Notes: generated by a model not told the origin, from the letters alone. A stretch of DNA of 64,000 bases from Sphaerimonospora mesophila NBRC 14179 = JCM 3151 (GCA_001552515.1 BCRI01000003.1:1-64000), one strand, 5' to 3'; counted from the stretch's first letter, positions 1 through 8,425 are shown. Numbers and translations are program-made.

Positions 1-182
1 GGACGGCGGGCTACATCGCCCTTCGCTCGCTGCGCGACCCGGACGCCTGGCCGGAGGGAGACCTCGTGCTGCGCAAGACCATGGCCGCGCTCGGCATCCC
101 GGCGGAAGAGGCCGAGCGCTGGCGCCCCTGGCGGGCCTATGCCGCCCTCCACCTCTGGTCCACCCCCACCCCGCCGCCGTGA
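1..182 (+). CDS. alkA: DNA-3-methyladenine glycosylase II (AlkA), C-terminal fragment
   Basis: Only the last 59 residues and the stop are in the window; the frame starts at base 3. The tail contains TAGYIALRSL and ends with AERWRPWRAYAALHLW, which matches the conserved C-terminus of AlkA-type HhH-GPD glycosylases (E. coli AlkA has a very similar AERWKPWRSYALLHIW segment). AlkA removes alkylated purines to start base excision repair. In actinomycetes it is often fused to an Ada-like regulatory domain, but that part would lie outside the window. The next gene is an alkyltransferase, so this is an alkylation-damage pair. The TGA stop at 180-182 lies inside the first copy of a dispersed intergenic repeat. 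Confidence 0.85.
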   Translation, partial: TAGYIALRSLRDPDAWPEGDLVLRKTMAALGIPAEEAERWRPWRAYAALHLWSTPTPPP

Positions 183-294
183 TCTTGCGAAATCTCGCAG
201 GGTTCTGCCCTGACCTGCGCACTTCCCTGTCGTGATCTTGCAGAAACTCGCAGCAGCCCTCGCTGACCCGCGAAAACTCAATTGGTGATCTTGC
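178..294 (+). repeat. 53-bp-phased repeat triplet, locus 1
   Basis: Three copies of an 11-base core, CGTGATCTTGC (first base G in the third copy), start at 178, 231 and 284, exactly 53 bp apart. The first two are followed by (A/G)-rich bases and CTCGCAG; the third keeps only the core. The rest of the 53-bp unit is weakly conserved (a CTGACC-GCG stretch). The same triplet occurs at 21602-21718 (same strand) and 23837-23953 (opposite strand). Locus 1 fills the alkA-ogt gap and supplies the alkA stop codon. Function unknown. Confidence 0.8.
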
Positions 295-378
295 ACTTCG
301 CCGGTGTCGCCAGCACCGGCCGGTGCCTCGACCCTGGTGGTAGGGGCACTGGTTTCGAACAAGGAGGAAACCGCCATC

Positions 379-891
379 ATGCCGGTGATCATCACTCAGA
401 TCGTGCCCACCCCGGTGGGTCCGCTCTCGCTGCTCGCCCGCGACGGGGTCCTCGTCGCCGCCGGCTTCACCGCCGACCCCCGCGAGATGTTCGTACGGCT
501 CCCGCCGGCGCTGCGGGATCTCGCCATGGCGGAGGGCGACCTCGCCGACGCGGCCCAGGCCGTACGGGACTATCTCGACAGGAAGCTCGACGCGCTCGAC
601 CGGATCCCGGTCGAACAGTCCGGCACACCCACCCGGCAGCGGCTGTACGAGGCGCTGCGCGCCGTGCCCGCCGGCACAACCGTGTCGTACGGCCTGCTCG
701 CGGAGAGGGCGGGGCTGCCGAGGACGGCGGCGCGGGCCGCCGGGTCGGCCTGCGCGCAGAACCTCATCGCCCCGTTCGTGCCCTGCCACCGGGTGCTGCC
801 GTCGTCAGGCGGCTACGGCGGCTACTACTACGGCACCCACGTAAAAGAATGGCTGCTCGCCCACGAATCCCCGGCACCCCCCAAAACCTGA
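379..891 (+). CDS. ogt: methylated-DNA-[protein]-cysteine S-methyltransferase
   Basis: This 170-aa protein directly reverses O6-alkylguanine by moving the alkyl group to its own cysteine. The active-site motif PCHRVLPSSGG is present, preceded by the helix-turn-helix region with RAAGSACAQNLIAPFV. A short N-terminal domain (about residues 1-80) precedes the catalytic DNA-binding domain, as usual for Ogt. The ATG at 379 is chosen because AAGGAGGAAA lies 8 bases upstream; an in-frame GTG at 304 sits inside the repeat and lacks a ribosome site. It follows the alkA end by about 200 bp that hold the 53-bp repeat array, so the two may or may not be co-transcribed. Confidence 0.93.
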   Translation: MPVIITQIVPTPVGPLSLLARDGVLVAAGFTADPREMFVRLPPALRDLAMAEGDLADAAQAVRDYLDRKLDALDRIPVEQSGTPTRQRLYEALRAVPAGTTVSYGLLAERAGLPRTAARAAGSACAQNLIAPFVPCHRVLPSSGGYGGYYYGTHVKEWLLAHESPAPPKT

Positions 892-918
892 CGTATTCCC
901 CATAACGGGGCATCCGGC

Positions 919-1908
919 TCATCCGTCTCCTCCGTTGACTATGGTCTGGATCTCGTTCACCGGGACGTCACGGGAGGCCGACACCCGGATCGGGGCATAC
1001 GTGAGCGCGGTCGCGTTGCCGCCCGTGCCGCCTCCCGTGACGTTCCAGACCGCCGTGACCGTGAGCGTGTAGACCTTGCGCGGCTGGTCGATCGACGCCC
1101 GCAGATACCGCACGCCGCACCTGAACTCGCCGCCCTTCTTGTACGGGTGACCCGTCGGGCCGCAGTCCTTGGCGACCATCGCCCGGTCGTCTGTCGTACC
1201 CGACTTGATCTCCAGACCCTGCGGGGTCGCCGTCACCGTCGCGGACATGACGCCCGGGAGCGTGGCCGTGACCGACCGGGGCGTCGCCTGCGCCCCCTCC
1301 AGCCAGACCCAGGTCTCCAGGTTGACGTAGCTGTCGGCGTCGGGACTGAGCTTGATCTTGGGTTCCGGCACGGTGAGCGCGGCCCGGGCGAGCTGCAGGA
1401 GCTGCTCGAACGTGATCCCCCCGGGCGGCGTGGTCCCCTCCGGCACCCAGACCGGCTCGGCCAGCCCCGCGTAGCACGCCTCGGCCGCAGGGTCGCCCCA
1501 GTTGGCGGCGGGGCCCCACCACATGCCCTTCTCGTTGAGCTTGGCCGCGGCATCCCGCACGTCCTCGCCCGAGGTGCCCCGCTCACTGGGCGGCAGGGAG
1601 CTGTCCTGTCTCCGCTCGGTGACCTTGAAGCGGTGCATCTCCTCGGCCGTCATCATCGGCTCCCGCCAGCAGGGGCGGGGCATCCGATAACCGTCGCTCT
1701 TGCCGCCGAGCCCGTTCCCCGACAGCGTGATGGAGGAGTTCTTCAGCGTCACCCCGGCCGTACGGCCCTGCTGGAAGCCCTCCGCCTGCGTCTGCTGTCG
1801 ATTGGCCGTCCGTGGACTGGGATCGGCGGACGCCGGGGCGGTGAGCGCGCCTCCGGCCAGTGGGCCGATCAGCACGGCGGTCAGCAGCGCCGTCAGCCGA
1901 GCGTTCAT
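919..1908 (-). CDS. secreted protein of the Tad pilus operon, unknown function
   Basis: The 329-aa product has a clear signal peptide (MNARLTALLTAV then a hydrophobic core ending in APASA). The mature part shows no family I recognise; the C-terminal half reads like a beta-rich immunoglobulin-like fold (alternating T/V strands, ending TYAPIRVSASRDVPVNEI) with a pair of cysteines (CGPTG and FRCGV). It is the last gene of the pilus operon. The ATG at 1908 overlaps the stop of the upstream lipoprotein gene as ATGA and has GGAG 7 bases upstream; a GTG at 1917 is the alternative. Its position suggests an exported accessory of the pilus or surface, which is inference from context only. Confidence 0.75.
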   Translation of the reverse strand: MNARLTALLTAVLIGPLAGGALTAPASADPSPRTANRQQTQAEGFQQGRTAGVTLKNSSITLSGNGLGGKSDGYRMPRPCWREPMMTAEEMHRFKVTERRQDSSLPPSERGTSGEDVRDAAAKLNEKGMWWGPAANWGDPAAEACYAGLAEPVWVPEGTTPPGGITFEQLLQLARAALTVPEPKIKLSPDADSYVNLETWVWLEGAQATPRSVTATLPGVMSATVTATPQGLEIKSGTTDDRAMVAKDCGPTGHPYKKGGEFRCGVRYLRASIDQPRKVYTLTVTAVWNVTGGGTGGNATALTYAPIRVSASRDVPVNEIQTIVNGGDG

Positions 1909-2585
1909 CGGGCGCACTCCTTCGCGTACTCGTGGGGGTATTCGGCGAAGCGGTACAGGACGACGATCCAGCGGCCGTCGTCCTCATGCCGTAACGCGGC
2001 GGAGTAGAGGAAGGTCGACTTCGGCGGTTTGAGCCAGTCGGGCTGGTCGGCCAGCGGCCTGCCTCGCCAGTCGGTCATCCGCAGACCGGACTGGTCCAGA
2101 CACGCGGCGACATGGACCCCCTTCCCGACCTCGGCCAGCACGCGCAGCGCGTACAGCTTGATCACACCCTTTGCCGACATCTTCTGATCGACGTACGAGT
2201 GCACCCACTTGACCGCGCTCCGCTTCGCCTCGTCCACGACGCCCTCGGTGTAGGAGAGGTCCTCGCCGTGGGAGGCGATGGCCCGCCACTGGGCGATGTA
2301 GTCGTCGGTGAACGCCTTGAACAGGGCTTCGCGGTTCGAGTCGAGCCCCTCCGGCCAGTCGATCTCGATCTCGGGTCCGGCGTCCGCCCCCTCGGCTGTC
2401 CCGGTCGCCGGCGGGGACGGCGTCGCCGCCTCGGGGGCCTGCTCCCCCGCCTCCGGGGACGACTGGACGGCCCCGCGTGGGACGAACCCGCGCTCCGCCT
2501 CGGCCTTGCCACAGGCGGCCGCCGACGCCAGCAGCGTGCATCCCGTCAGGACGGCGAGAACGCACCTGGCATTCTTCGTCAACAT
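1905..2585 (-). CDS. putative lipoprotein of the Tad pilus operon
   Basis: The 226-aa product starts with MLTKNARCVLAVLTG and a hydrophobic stretch ending LLASAAAC, a plausible though not perfect lipobox with Cys25. A proline/alanine/glutamate-rich linker (about residues 35-70) leads to a globular domain of about 150 residues with no family I can name; TDDYIAQWRAIASHG and VDQKMSAKGVIKLYALRVL look helical. It resembles small exported NTF2-like proteins in size and order but that is a guess. It starts 9 bases after the LysM/BTAD gene and overlaps the next gene by four bases, so it is translationally coupled within the pilus operon. Confidence 0.7.
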   Translation of the reverse strand: MLTKNARCVLAVLTGCTLLASAAACGKAEAERGFVPRGAVQSSPEAGEQAPEAATPSPPATGTAEGADAGPEIEIDWPEGLDSNREALFKAFTDDYIAQWRAIASHGEDLSYTEGVVDEAKRSAVKWVHSYVDQKMSAKGVIKLYALRVLAEVGKGVHVAACLDQSGLRMTDWRGRPLADQPDWLKPPKSTFLYSAALRHEDDGRWIVVLYRFAEYPHEYAKECAR

Positions 2586-2594
2586 ACGGACTCC

Positions 2595-5500
2595 TCAGGC
2601 GAGGCGAGAGGTCGTGAGGTCCTGGGCGGGGGCGCGGCGCCAGCTGGGCAGCAGCTCGTCGATCAGTGCCTCGGTCTCCGGGGCCATCCCGCCGCCGTAC
2701 GGATGGGACGCGGCCCGCCGGCTCAGGCCGTCGACGACGGCGCGCAGCCTGGTGAGATCACCTGTGGCGTGCGCCGCCCGCAGCAGGTCACGCCAGAGCC
2801 CCTCGTCGTCGGTGGCCAGCAGCAGGCCCGCGCGGGCCGCCGCCATCGCCGCGTCCGGATCGCCCTGTCCCAACCGGATCTCGCACAGCGCGTGCGCCGC
2901 GTCGGCCACCCACGCCGTGACGTCGTATTCGAGCAGATCGGCCGCGAGCCAGGCGTACCGCTTGCCCGGCCTGCCGCTCAGCAGCGGACCGCGCACCAGC
3001 CGCAGCGCCCGGTCCAGCAGCTCGGCCTCGGCCTCGCGGAGCCGTACGGCCTCGGGCGCGCCCTGTGGCGCGGCGTCGAGATCGGCCACCGCCCGGCGGA
3101 CCAGGTCCTGGAACAGCCGCCAGTCGGTGCCGACCCCGGGGCCGAGCCGCAGCCGGCCGGAGTCGTCGAGGAAGAGATGCGGCCGGCCGCGCGAGTCGCT
3201 GCCCAGCCACTCCGCCACGCGGGCGATGGTCGCGTCGCGTACCGCCTCCTGCACACCACGCGGCCACAGGACACCCCCGAGCACGACCGGGTGGACCCCC
3301 TCGGGATGGGTGGCCAGATAGACGACCATCTCGTGGGCGAGGGCGGCCCGGCCCTCCTCCAGCGGATCGACGGAGGTGATCTCGATCGTGCCGAGGATCC
3401 GTACCTCGATCTCGGGCGGTTCGTCGGGCAGCCGTCCGGCGGTCGCCGCGCCACCGGTGATCGTGAGCGGCTCGCCCTCGGCGTGTTGTGCCGTACGGAA
3501 CAGGGCGACCACCGCGTCGTAGTGCCTGCGCGGCAGCAGGTGGGCGCCGACCTCGAAGCCGAGCGCGTCCAGCCGGGCCCGGCCGGTCTCGGTGATCTCC
3601 CAGGTCCAGGTCGCGTGCGGCACCTCACCCGCGAGCACGAAGCCGTACGCCGTCCGGGTGCCCTTGCCGAGCAGGGCGAGGCGGCGCGCCTCGTCCTCGT
3701 CGGGTTCGATGGCCGACAGCAGGTAGTGCGGGGTCCACGCCGGATCGGCGACCCGGCCGTGGATCCGGCCGGTCAGGACTTCGCCGCCCGACGGCTCGTC
3801 GGGCGAACCGGTCTCGGCGGCATGGCGTTCCAGCTCGGGCAGGACCTCGGCCAGGCTGCCTGCCGTCCTGATCCGCTCCGGCGCGAGCGCGGTGAGCTCC
3901 TCGCCGAAGCCGACGAGCGTGATGCGCATGTCGTCGGACCATCGATTGGTCGCCAGCTCGACGGCCAGCGCGGACAGGGCCGCGACCGTGTTCGCGCCGG
4001 TCATGCTGATCACTCCGTTTGCGGCCTCCAGGTCGATGAGCACCCTGCCGCCGTCCTGGCCGACGCCCAGGGAGACCAGGCCCGGATAGGGGGCGGGGAC
4101 GCCTGTCAGCGCGTGCTCGTCGAGCCGCCGCCCCTCGTGCGCCGGCAGCCGCCATACCTGCCCGCCGTCGCACGACTCCCACGGCTGCGGGGCGTTCTCG
4201 TCGGCGGGATGAATCCACAGGTCGAGGCCCCGGTCGCTGAGGTGGGCCGCGTAGATCGTGGGCGGATGCGCGCCGCGCTCGGCCAGGAGCCGGCCGAGCA
4301 GCCGCAGGCCCAGGTCGAGGGCTCTGCCGCCCGGTGCGTCCGCGCCGAGCCGGATCGCCACCTCGGCGTCGGCGGCGTCCCCCTGCGGCCGCGCGATCCG
4401 CCACCCGAACGCCCGCCGCCACAGCTGCTCCCTGCGTCTGCGGCCGAGCACGGCGAGCAGCCCCGCACCGGCCAGCGTCGCAGCGGCCAGATAGTCGAGC
4501 AGTTCCAGCCCGGCGGCTTCGTCCCGGCCCGTGAGAGTCCCGTCGCCCGGCCGGGTCACCGGCGGTTCTCCGACCGGTTCCGCGGTGGGCCGAGCCGTGG
4601 CCGTGGCCGTGGGCTCGGCGGTGGGGGGCGGCTCCCGGTGAGGTTCCGGCCTGGCGGTGTCCGGCCTGGCGGTGTCGGCCTTCGTGGTGTGGGGCTCCGG
4701 GTGCGTGGCGCCGGGCTTCACATACTCGGTGCGCCCGTCGAGTTCCGCCGGCGCGTCCCGGTGCTCCTTGAGGATCTCCGGCCGATCCTCGTCGACAGGA
4801 ACAATATGGACATTCCTGGCGTCGTCCGGCATGTCGAGCACCCAGCCCGGCCGGATGAGATCGGCGATGTGCAGGCGGCTGCCGTCGGGCTGCTCCTTGT
4901 GCTTGTTCAGCCGGTAGATCTCCGGATAACGACGCCCCTCCCCCAGGCACTTCTCGGCGATCTCCCACAGGCTCTCGTGATGGCGCCCGTGCGGCGGCTG
5001 CACGACGTAGACCTTCTTGACCTCGCGGGCGTGCAGCAGCGGCTGCTCCGCTTCGGCGGCGACCGGTGCGGCGAGCGTCGTCACCTGGGGCTGGACCGGC
5101 ACCGCCGGCGCGGCCGCCCGGGCGATCGGCACGGCCACCGCCGTCGCCGTGAACAGCAGCAGCGCCGCGGAGACCAGCCGGTTGGCGAGTGCCTGGGTGC
5201 CGCCGGAGAGGGGAACCCGGGCGGGCATGCCGACACTGCGCAGCCCGCCGTACACCTCGACGATCACGCACAGGAAGAGCTGGAGCCAGGCGAGCCACAC
5301 CAGCAGGACCAGGATCGAGACGATCGTCTCCGGCCCGACCCGGCTGGTGAGCAGGTCGAGGTTCAGCAGTTCCGGTGACAGGGGCGGACCGGCCAGCCTG
5401 ATCAGCGCGTACGGCACCCCGGCGACCAGCCCGATGAGGGCCAGCAGCGCCCCGAGTCCCGCGACGACGTCGCGGGACCTCCGCCTGGGCCGGATGCGGA

Positions 5501-5747
5501 CCGGCCGGCGGTCCCGCCGCGCCTCGGCCGCGTGCTGCGTCTGTCCGAAGGGCCGATAGTCGGCGGGCCGCGATGGGATGGAGACCCCGACCGGATCCCC
5601 GGCCTCTGGCCCCGCGCTCGTTGAAGGCCCGGTGTTCGTAGCGGACCCGGAACTCGCGGCTCCTCGGCCACGTGGTCGCCGCCCGGCGGAGTCCGGCCAG
5701 CGGCGCAGGGTCTCGCGGGAACCGGGGGGCGTGGACTTCTGTGACAT
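2595..5747 (-). CDS. membrane protein with LysM and C-terminal BTAD (SARP-like) domain
   Basis: The 1050-aa protein has a disordered basic N-terminus (about 1-90), membrane segments near 94-115, 142-165 and 190-210, and a LysM-like domain (about 245-310: VYVVQPPHG, SLWEIAEKCLG, YPEIYRLNK, IRPGWVLDMP). A Pro/Thr linker and another membrane segment near 425 follow. The C-terminal region carries a winged-helix-like part (VEIRILGTIEI, VVLGGVLWP) and a helical bacterial transcriptional activator domain to about 1040. Such LysM/BTAD proteins are known neighbours of actinobacterial tad loci. LysM could hold the protein at the wall while the BTAD half lies in the cytoplasm. No classic DNA-recognition helix is obvious, so a direct regulatory role is unproven. 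ATG follows GAGGGGAA. Confidence 0.85.
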   Translation of the reverse strand: MSQKSTPPGSRETLRRWPDSAGRRPRGRGAASSGSATNTGPSTSAGPEAGDPVGVSIPSRPADYRPFGQTQHAAEARRDRRPVRIRPRRRSRDVVAGLGALLALIGLVAGVPYALIRLAGPPLSPELLNLDLLTSRVGPETIVSILVLLVWLAWLQLFLCVIVEVYGGLRSVGMPARVPLSGGTQALANRLVSAALLLFTATAVAVPIARAAAPAVPVQPQVTTLAAPVAAEAEQPLLHAREVKKVYVVQPPHGRHHESLWEIAEKCLGEGRRYPEIYRLNKHKEQPDGSRLHIADLIRPGWVLDMPDDARNVHIVPVDEDRPEILKEHRDAPAELDGRTEYVKPGATHPEPHTTKADTARPDTARPEPHREPPPTAEPTATATARPTAEPVGEPPVTRPGDGTLTGRDEAAGLELLDYLAAATLAGAGLLAVLGRRRREQLWRRAFGWRIARPQGDAADAEVAIRLGADAPGGRALDLGLRLLGRLLAERGAHPPTIYAAHLSDRGLDLWIHPADENAPQPWESCDGGQVWRLPAHEGRRLDEHALTGVPAPYPGLVSLGVGQDGGRVLIDLEAANGVISMTGANTVAALSALAVELATNRWSDDMRITLVGFGEELTALAPERIRTAGSLAEVLPELERHAAETGSPDEPSGGEVLTGRIHGRVADPAWTPHYLLSAIEPDEDEARRLALLGKGTRTAYGFVLAGEVPHATWTWEITETGRARLDALGFEVGAHLLPRRHYDAVVALFRTAQHAEGEPLTITGGAATAGRLPDEPPEIEVRILGTIEITSVDPLEEGRAALAHEMVVYLATHPEGVHPVVLGGVLWPRGVQEAVRDATIARVAEWLGSDSRGRPHLFLDDSGRLRLGPGVGTDWRLFQDLVRRAVADLDAAPQGAPEAVRLREAEAELLDRALRLVRGPLLSGRPGKRYAWLAADLLEYDVTAWVADAAHALCEIRLGQGDPDAAMAAARAGLLLATDDEGLWRDLLRAAHATGDLTRLRAVVDGLSRRAASHPYGGGMAPETEALIDELLPSWRRAPAQDLTTSRLA

Positions 5748-5753
5748 TTCCCC

Positions 5754-6266
5754 TCATCCCTCCCCGACATTCGGGCCGCCCGATGCCCCCGCCAGGGCGG
5801 CGGCGCCCGTGCTGGGGGCGGCCGTGGCGGTCGCCGCCATGTCGGAGCCGCCGAAGCCCAGCACCGCGAGGAAGTAGGCGTCCCAGTGGACCGCCACCCC
5901 GACGGTCACCTCCGTCTGTCCGCCACCCGTCTCACAAATGGTCATCCGTACGCCGTCGGCCTGGTGCGCGCCCACGATCTCCTCGGCCCGGCCGCACACG
6001 TCGCCGTCGGCGGAGAGCAGCCGGATCTGGCCGGTCGCCCGCAGGGTCTCCTGGTCGATCTGGTCGGCGGCGGCGCGTGCCGCCTGCTCGGCGATGTCAG
6101 CGGCCTTCAGCCGCGCGTTGATCGCCGCTCCGCCGTCGACCAGCAGCCCGGCCAGGAGGAACACCGCGGCAGAGAAGATGACCACGAACACCGACATCGA
6201 TCCCCGGTCCACCTCGGAGGCGGCTCCGGGGGAGGGAGCGTTCGGGAAACCGCGCCGACGGATCAT
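5754..6266 (-). CDS. TadG-like pilus assembly protein
   Basis: The 170-aa protein starts MIRRRGFPNA and has one N-terminal membrane helix (SMSVFVVIFSAAVFLLAGLL) after DRG, followed by VDGGAAINARLKAADIAEQAARAAADQ, the pattern of the Rv3654c/TadG-like helicase-neighbour proteins that begin like pseudopilins. The GSMSV junction resembles a prepilin cleavage site but lacks the Glu at +5. ATG 6266 overlaps the previous stop as ATGA; longer in-frame upstream sequence is just read-through of the preceding gene. It probably forms part of the envelope-spanning pilus base or a minor pseudopilin. Confidence 0.85.
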   Translation of the reverse strand: MIRRRGFPNAPSPGAASEVDRGSMSVFVVIFSAAVFLLAGLLVDGGAAINARLKAADIAEQAARAAADQIDQETLRATGQIRLLSADGDVCGRAEEIVGAHQADGVRMTICETGGGQTEVTVGVAVHWDAYFLAVLGFGGSDMAATATAAPSTGAAALAGASGGPNVGEG

Positions 6267-6682
6267 TTCTCCTCGTACCTCCGGAACTGTTCCAGCGGCA
6301 CGACGGAGTCGCCCGTCATCTGCCTGGTCCCGGAGAAACCGAGGAAGCCGAGATCGAGTTGGCACGTCACGGTCGCCTTGACGACACCGCCCGCCTTCCA
6401 CTCGGTCCCGGAGAGGCTGACCTGCGGGGAGCAGTCGCCCGACAGCGAGGACTGCGCGACCTCCGTCGCGGCCGACTCGGCCTCGGCGAGGCTCCGCTGG
6501 ACCGAGGCGGCCCTGGCCGCGTCCCTGGCCGCGCCGTTGACCTCCCCCTGCGCCTCCACGATCCGCCCGGCCCCGACCACGAACAGCAGGAACAGCAGCA
6601 GGACCGGGGCGAGCATGACCGTCTCGGCCGTCATCGAACCTGCATCGGACCGGCCGTCTCGACAGGCGCCGGGCCCGCTCAT
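6263..6682 (-). CDS. TadE-like pseudopilin (second copy)
   Basis: The 139-aa protein has SDAGSMTAETVMLAPVLLLF, a type IV prepilin-like site: Gly followed by SMTAE with Glu at +5, then a hydrophobic helix of about 20 residues, then VNGAARDAARAAS, the usual TadE continuation. The C-terminal domain contains two cysteines (GDCSPQV and VTCQLD) that could form a disulfide. It overlaps both neighbours by four bases (ATGA). TadE proteins are minor pseudopilins needed for Flp pilus assembly; two tandem TadE-like genes are common in actinobacterial loci. Confidence 0.88.
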   Translation of the reverse strand: MSGPGACRDGRSDAGSMTAETVMLAPVLLLFLLFVVGAGRIVEAQGEVNGAARDAARAASVQRSLAEAESAATEVAQSSLSGDCSPQVSLSGTEWKAGGVVKATVTCQLDLGFLGFSGTRQMTGDSVVPLEQFRRYEEK

Positions 6683-7113
6683 TCACAGCCCTCCGAGCCG
6701 TCGTCCGGACGGAAGCATTCGATCGGACCGCCGAAGTGCGCGGTGATCTCGAAGGTCGCCTCGGGCAGCAGCGGCACCACCTGTACGGCGGTCGCGGTCA
6801 CGTCGATGCCCCGCCGATCGCCCTGCTCCCACGCCTGCACCTGGGCGTTGTGCAGCAGCTTGGGCCCGACCGCCTGGATGATCTGCCTGGCCTTGGCCTC
6901 CGCTCCGCTCTGCCAGCCGTCCGAGGCACCTGCGGCGCGGGCGATGCGGGCGCCCTCCCGCGCGGCGGCGTCGGCGACCTGACGGCCGTGGAACCACAGC
7001 GCGAACTGAACGACCAGCAGCACCACGGCCAGGATGACCGGCATGAGCATGGCAAGCTCGATCACCGTCGCGCCGCGCTCGCTTCGGGTGGCGCGCCGAC
7101 CCGCTGGGCTCAC
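6679..7113 (-). CDS. TadE-like pseudopilin (first copy)
   Basis: The 144-aa product shows SERGATVIELAMLMPVILAV: Gly then ATVIE with Glu at +5, then a membrane helix, matching TadE prepilin cleavage sites. VADAAAREGARIARAAG follows as in the family. The GTG start at 7113 overlaps the flp stop as GTGA. The C-terminus contains two cysteines (IECFRP and EGCE). Its role is a minor pseudopilin of the Flp/Tad pilus, processed by a prepilin peptidase that is not encoded in this window. Confidence 0.88.
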   Translation of the reverse strand: MSPAGRRATRSERGATVIELAMLMPVILAVVLLVVQFALWFHGRQVADAAAREGARIARAAGASDGWQSGAEAKARQIIQAVGPKLLHNAQVQAWEQGDRRGIDVTATAVQVVPLLPEATFEITAHFGGPIECFRPDDGSEGCE

Positions 7114-7355
7114 TGTTCACCCGGGGCGCGGATGTCGGCGCCCCCACCGCCACCACCGCCGCCGAAGTTGGAGGTGATCTCACCTTCCTTCCCGGCCACG
7201 AGGTTCTTGATGAGCGTGGCGAGACCCAGGGCGACCCCGGCGATGATCGCCGTGATGATCACCCATTCGACTGCCGAGGCTCCCCTGCTGGGAGCGTTCC
7301 TGGCACGGTCGATCCGTACGCGCAGGACGGCGATCAGGTAGTGCAGCCAGAGCAT
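7110..7355 (-). CDS. flp: Flp family type IVb pilin
   Basis: The 81-aa product MLWLHYLIAVLRVRIDRARN precedes SRGASAVEWVIITAIIAGVALG, a Flp-like cleavage region: Gly, then Glu at +5 and Trp at +6 where most Flp pilins have Tyr, then the hydrophobic assembly helix. The tail ends in a run of eight glycines. ATG 7355 overlaps the tadC stop as TGATG, which favours it over upstream in-frame starts that would run into tadC. This is probably the major pilin subunit. The long pre-cleavage leader (about 40 residues, partly hydrophobic) is unusual; typical Flp leaders are shorter. Confidence 0.85.
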   Translation of the reverse strand: MLWLHYLIAVLRVRIDRARNAPSRGASAVEWVIITAIIAGVALGLATLIKNLVAGKEGEITSNFGGGGGGGGADIRAPGEQ

Positions 7356-8425
7356 CAGGCCCCCATCATCTTCATCGCGGCCGGAAAACTGAGAAAGAGC
7401 ACGAAGCCGGCGCACAGCAGCAGCTGCGCCACCAGCATCGACTGGGACCGTTCACCCGCCTTGCCCTCGACCTCGGCGAGCTCGCGGCGGCGCAGGGTGG
7501 CGGCGCGGGCGGTGAGCGAGGAGCGCACCTTCGCGCCGTCGTCGGCCACGAGCCCGAGGGCAGCCGACAGATCCCGCAGCTCGTCCACGTTGATCTCGTC
7601 GCCGAGCTGGCCGAGCGCCTGCCACGGGGTGATGCCGACGATCCGGGCGTTGGCCAGCGCCTCGCGGATCCGCTCCATCGCCCAGTTGGAGCCGGCCGCC
7701 GCCGGGCCGGTGGTCGTGGAGCCGGCGGTCGTGGGACCGGTGCCGTCGGCGGCCGGGCCCGTACCCTCGGTCCCCGCGCCCCCGCCGCGCGCCGCCGCCC
7801 TGAACGGCTGCTTGACGGTGGACAGGGGGTTCGCGGCGGAGACGGGGTTCCCCACGGACACCGCCATCATCAGCGCCTCCGGCACGCCGCGTCCACCGGC
7901 GAGGTTCATGGAGACGAGGTCGAGGAACGCGCCGACCGCGTGCCGGAAGTCGCGTCGCCGTACGGCCGCGTCGCGCTTGATCTGCACGTCGGGAAGCAGG
8001 AAGAAGACCACGCTCACCATGAGCGCGGACCAGAACGGCACCTGCACCGACACTCCCCAGCCCATGAGCGCCAGCCAGGCGACGAGGATGGGGAAGGCCA
8101 GCAGACCCGAGACGCCGAGCAGGGCCTTGGTCGCCAGGAACCCCTCGAAGGACTTCCCGAGCAGGGCGAGGTCGGCCCTGGTCGAGCGCGCCTCCCAGCC
8201 GCGCGCCGCGTAGAAGCGCGCGAGCCGCTCGCCCAGCCCCCGCCGGAACGGGCTGACCCTCTCCTCGGGGGCGATGAGCGGCGCCTTCGGGATCGCGGCG
8301 CCGTCGCGGGCGACGTCGAGCGCGGCGAGCCTGGCGATGAGTCCGGGCCTCGGCGGGAACAACGCCCTGACCAGGAGGAAGAGCCCGATGCCGAGCACGC
8401 CTCCCGCGAGCACGGTCTCGATCAT
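7355..8425 (-). CDS. tadC: TadC-like pilus inner-membrane platform protein
   Basis: The 356-aa type II secretion F-domain protein has an N-terminal membrane segment (MIETVLAGGVLGIGLFLLV), a central pair of segments (LLGVSGLLAFPILVAWLALM and FWSALMVSVVFFLLP), the FLDLVSMNLAGGRGVPEAL motif and a C-terminal segment (LLLCAGFVLFLSFP). A low-complexity insert of roughly 55 residues rich in Gly, Thr and Ala (ARGGGAGTEGTG, TTAGSTTTGPAAAG) splits the F domain between AVSVG and NWAMERIREAL, which are adjacent in usual TadC proteins. ATG 8425 overlaps the tadB stop as ATGA. It forms the membrane platform with TadB. Confidence 0.9.
   Translation of the reverse strand: MIETVLAGGVLGIGLFLLVRALFPPRPGLIARLAALDVARDGAAIPKAPLIAPEERVSPFRRGLGERLARFYAARGWEARSTRADLALLGKSFEGFLATKALLGVSGLLAFPILVAWLALMGWGVSVQVPFWSALMVSVVFFLLPDVQIKRDAAVRRRDFRHAVGAFLDLVSMNLAGGRGVPEALMMAVSVGNPVSAANPLSTVKQPFRAAARGGGAGTEGTGPAADGTGPTTAGSTTTGPAAAGSNWAMERIREALANARIVGITPWQALGQLGDEINVDELRDLSAALGLVADDGAKVRSSLTARAATLRRRELAEVEGKAGERSQSMLVAQLLLCAGFVLFLSFPAAMKMMGA

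Noticed and set aside
178-294. Small CRISPR-like array (22-bp repeat, about 31-bp spacers, degenerate last repeat)
   Set aside because: Repeats vary between copies, the spacer parts align with each other across loci, each locus has only three copies and no cas gene is present.
2112-5378. Very long open frame on the plus strand opposite the LysM/BTAD gene
   Set aside because: It is the mirror of a real gene in GC-rich DNA: composition is Arg/Gly/Pro/His/Gln-heavy, with no domain and no ribosome site.
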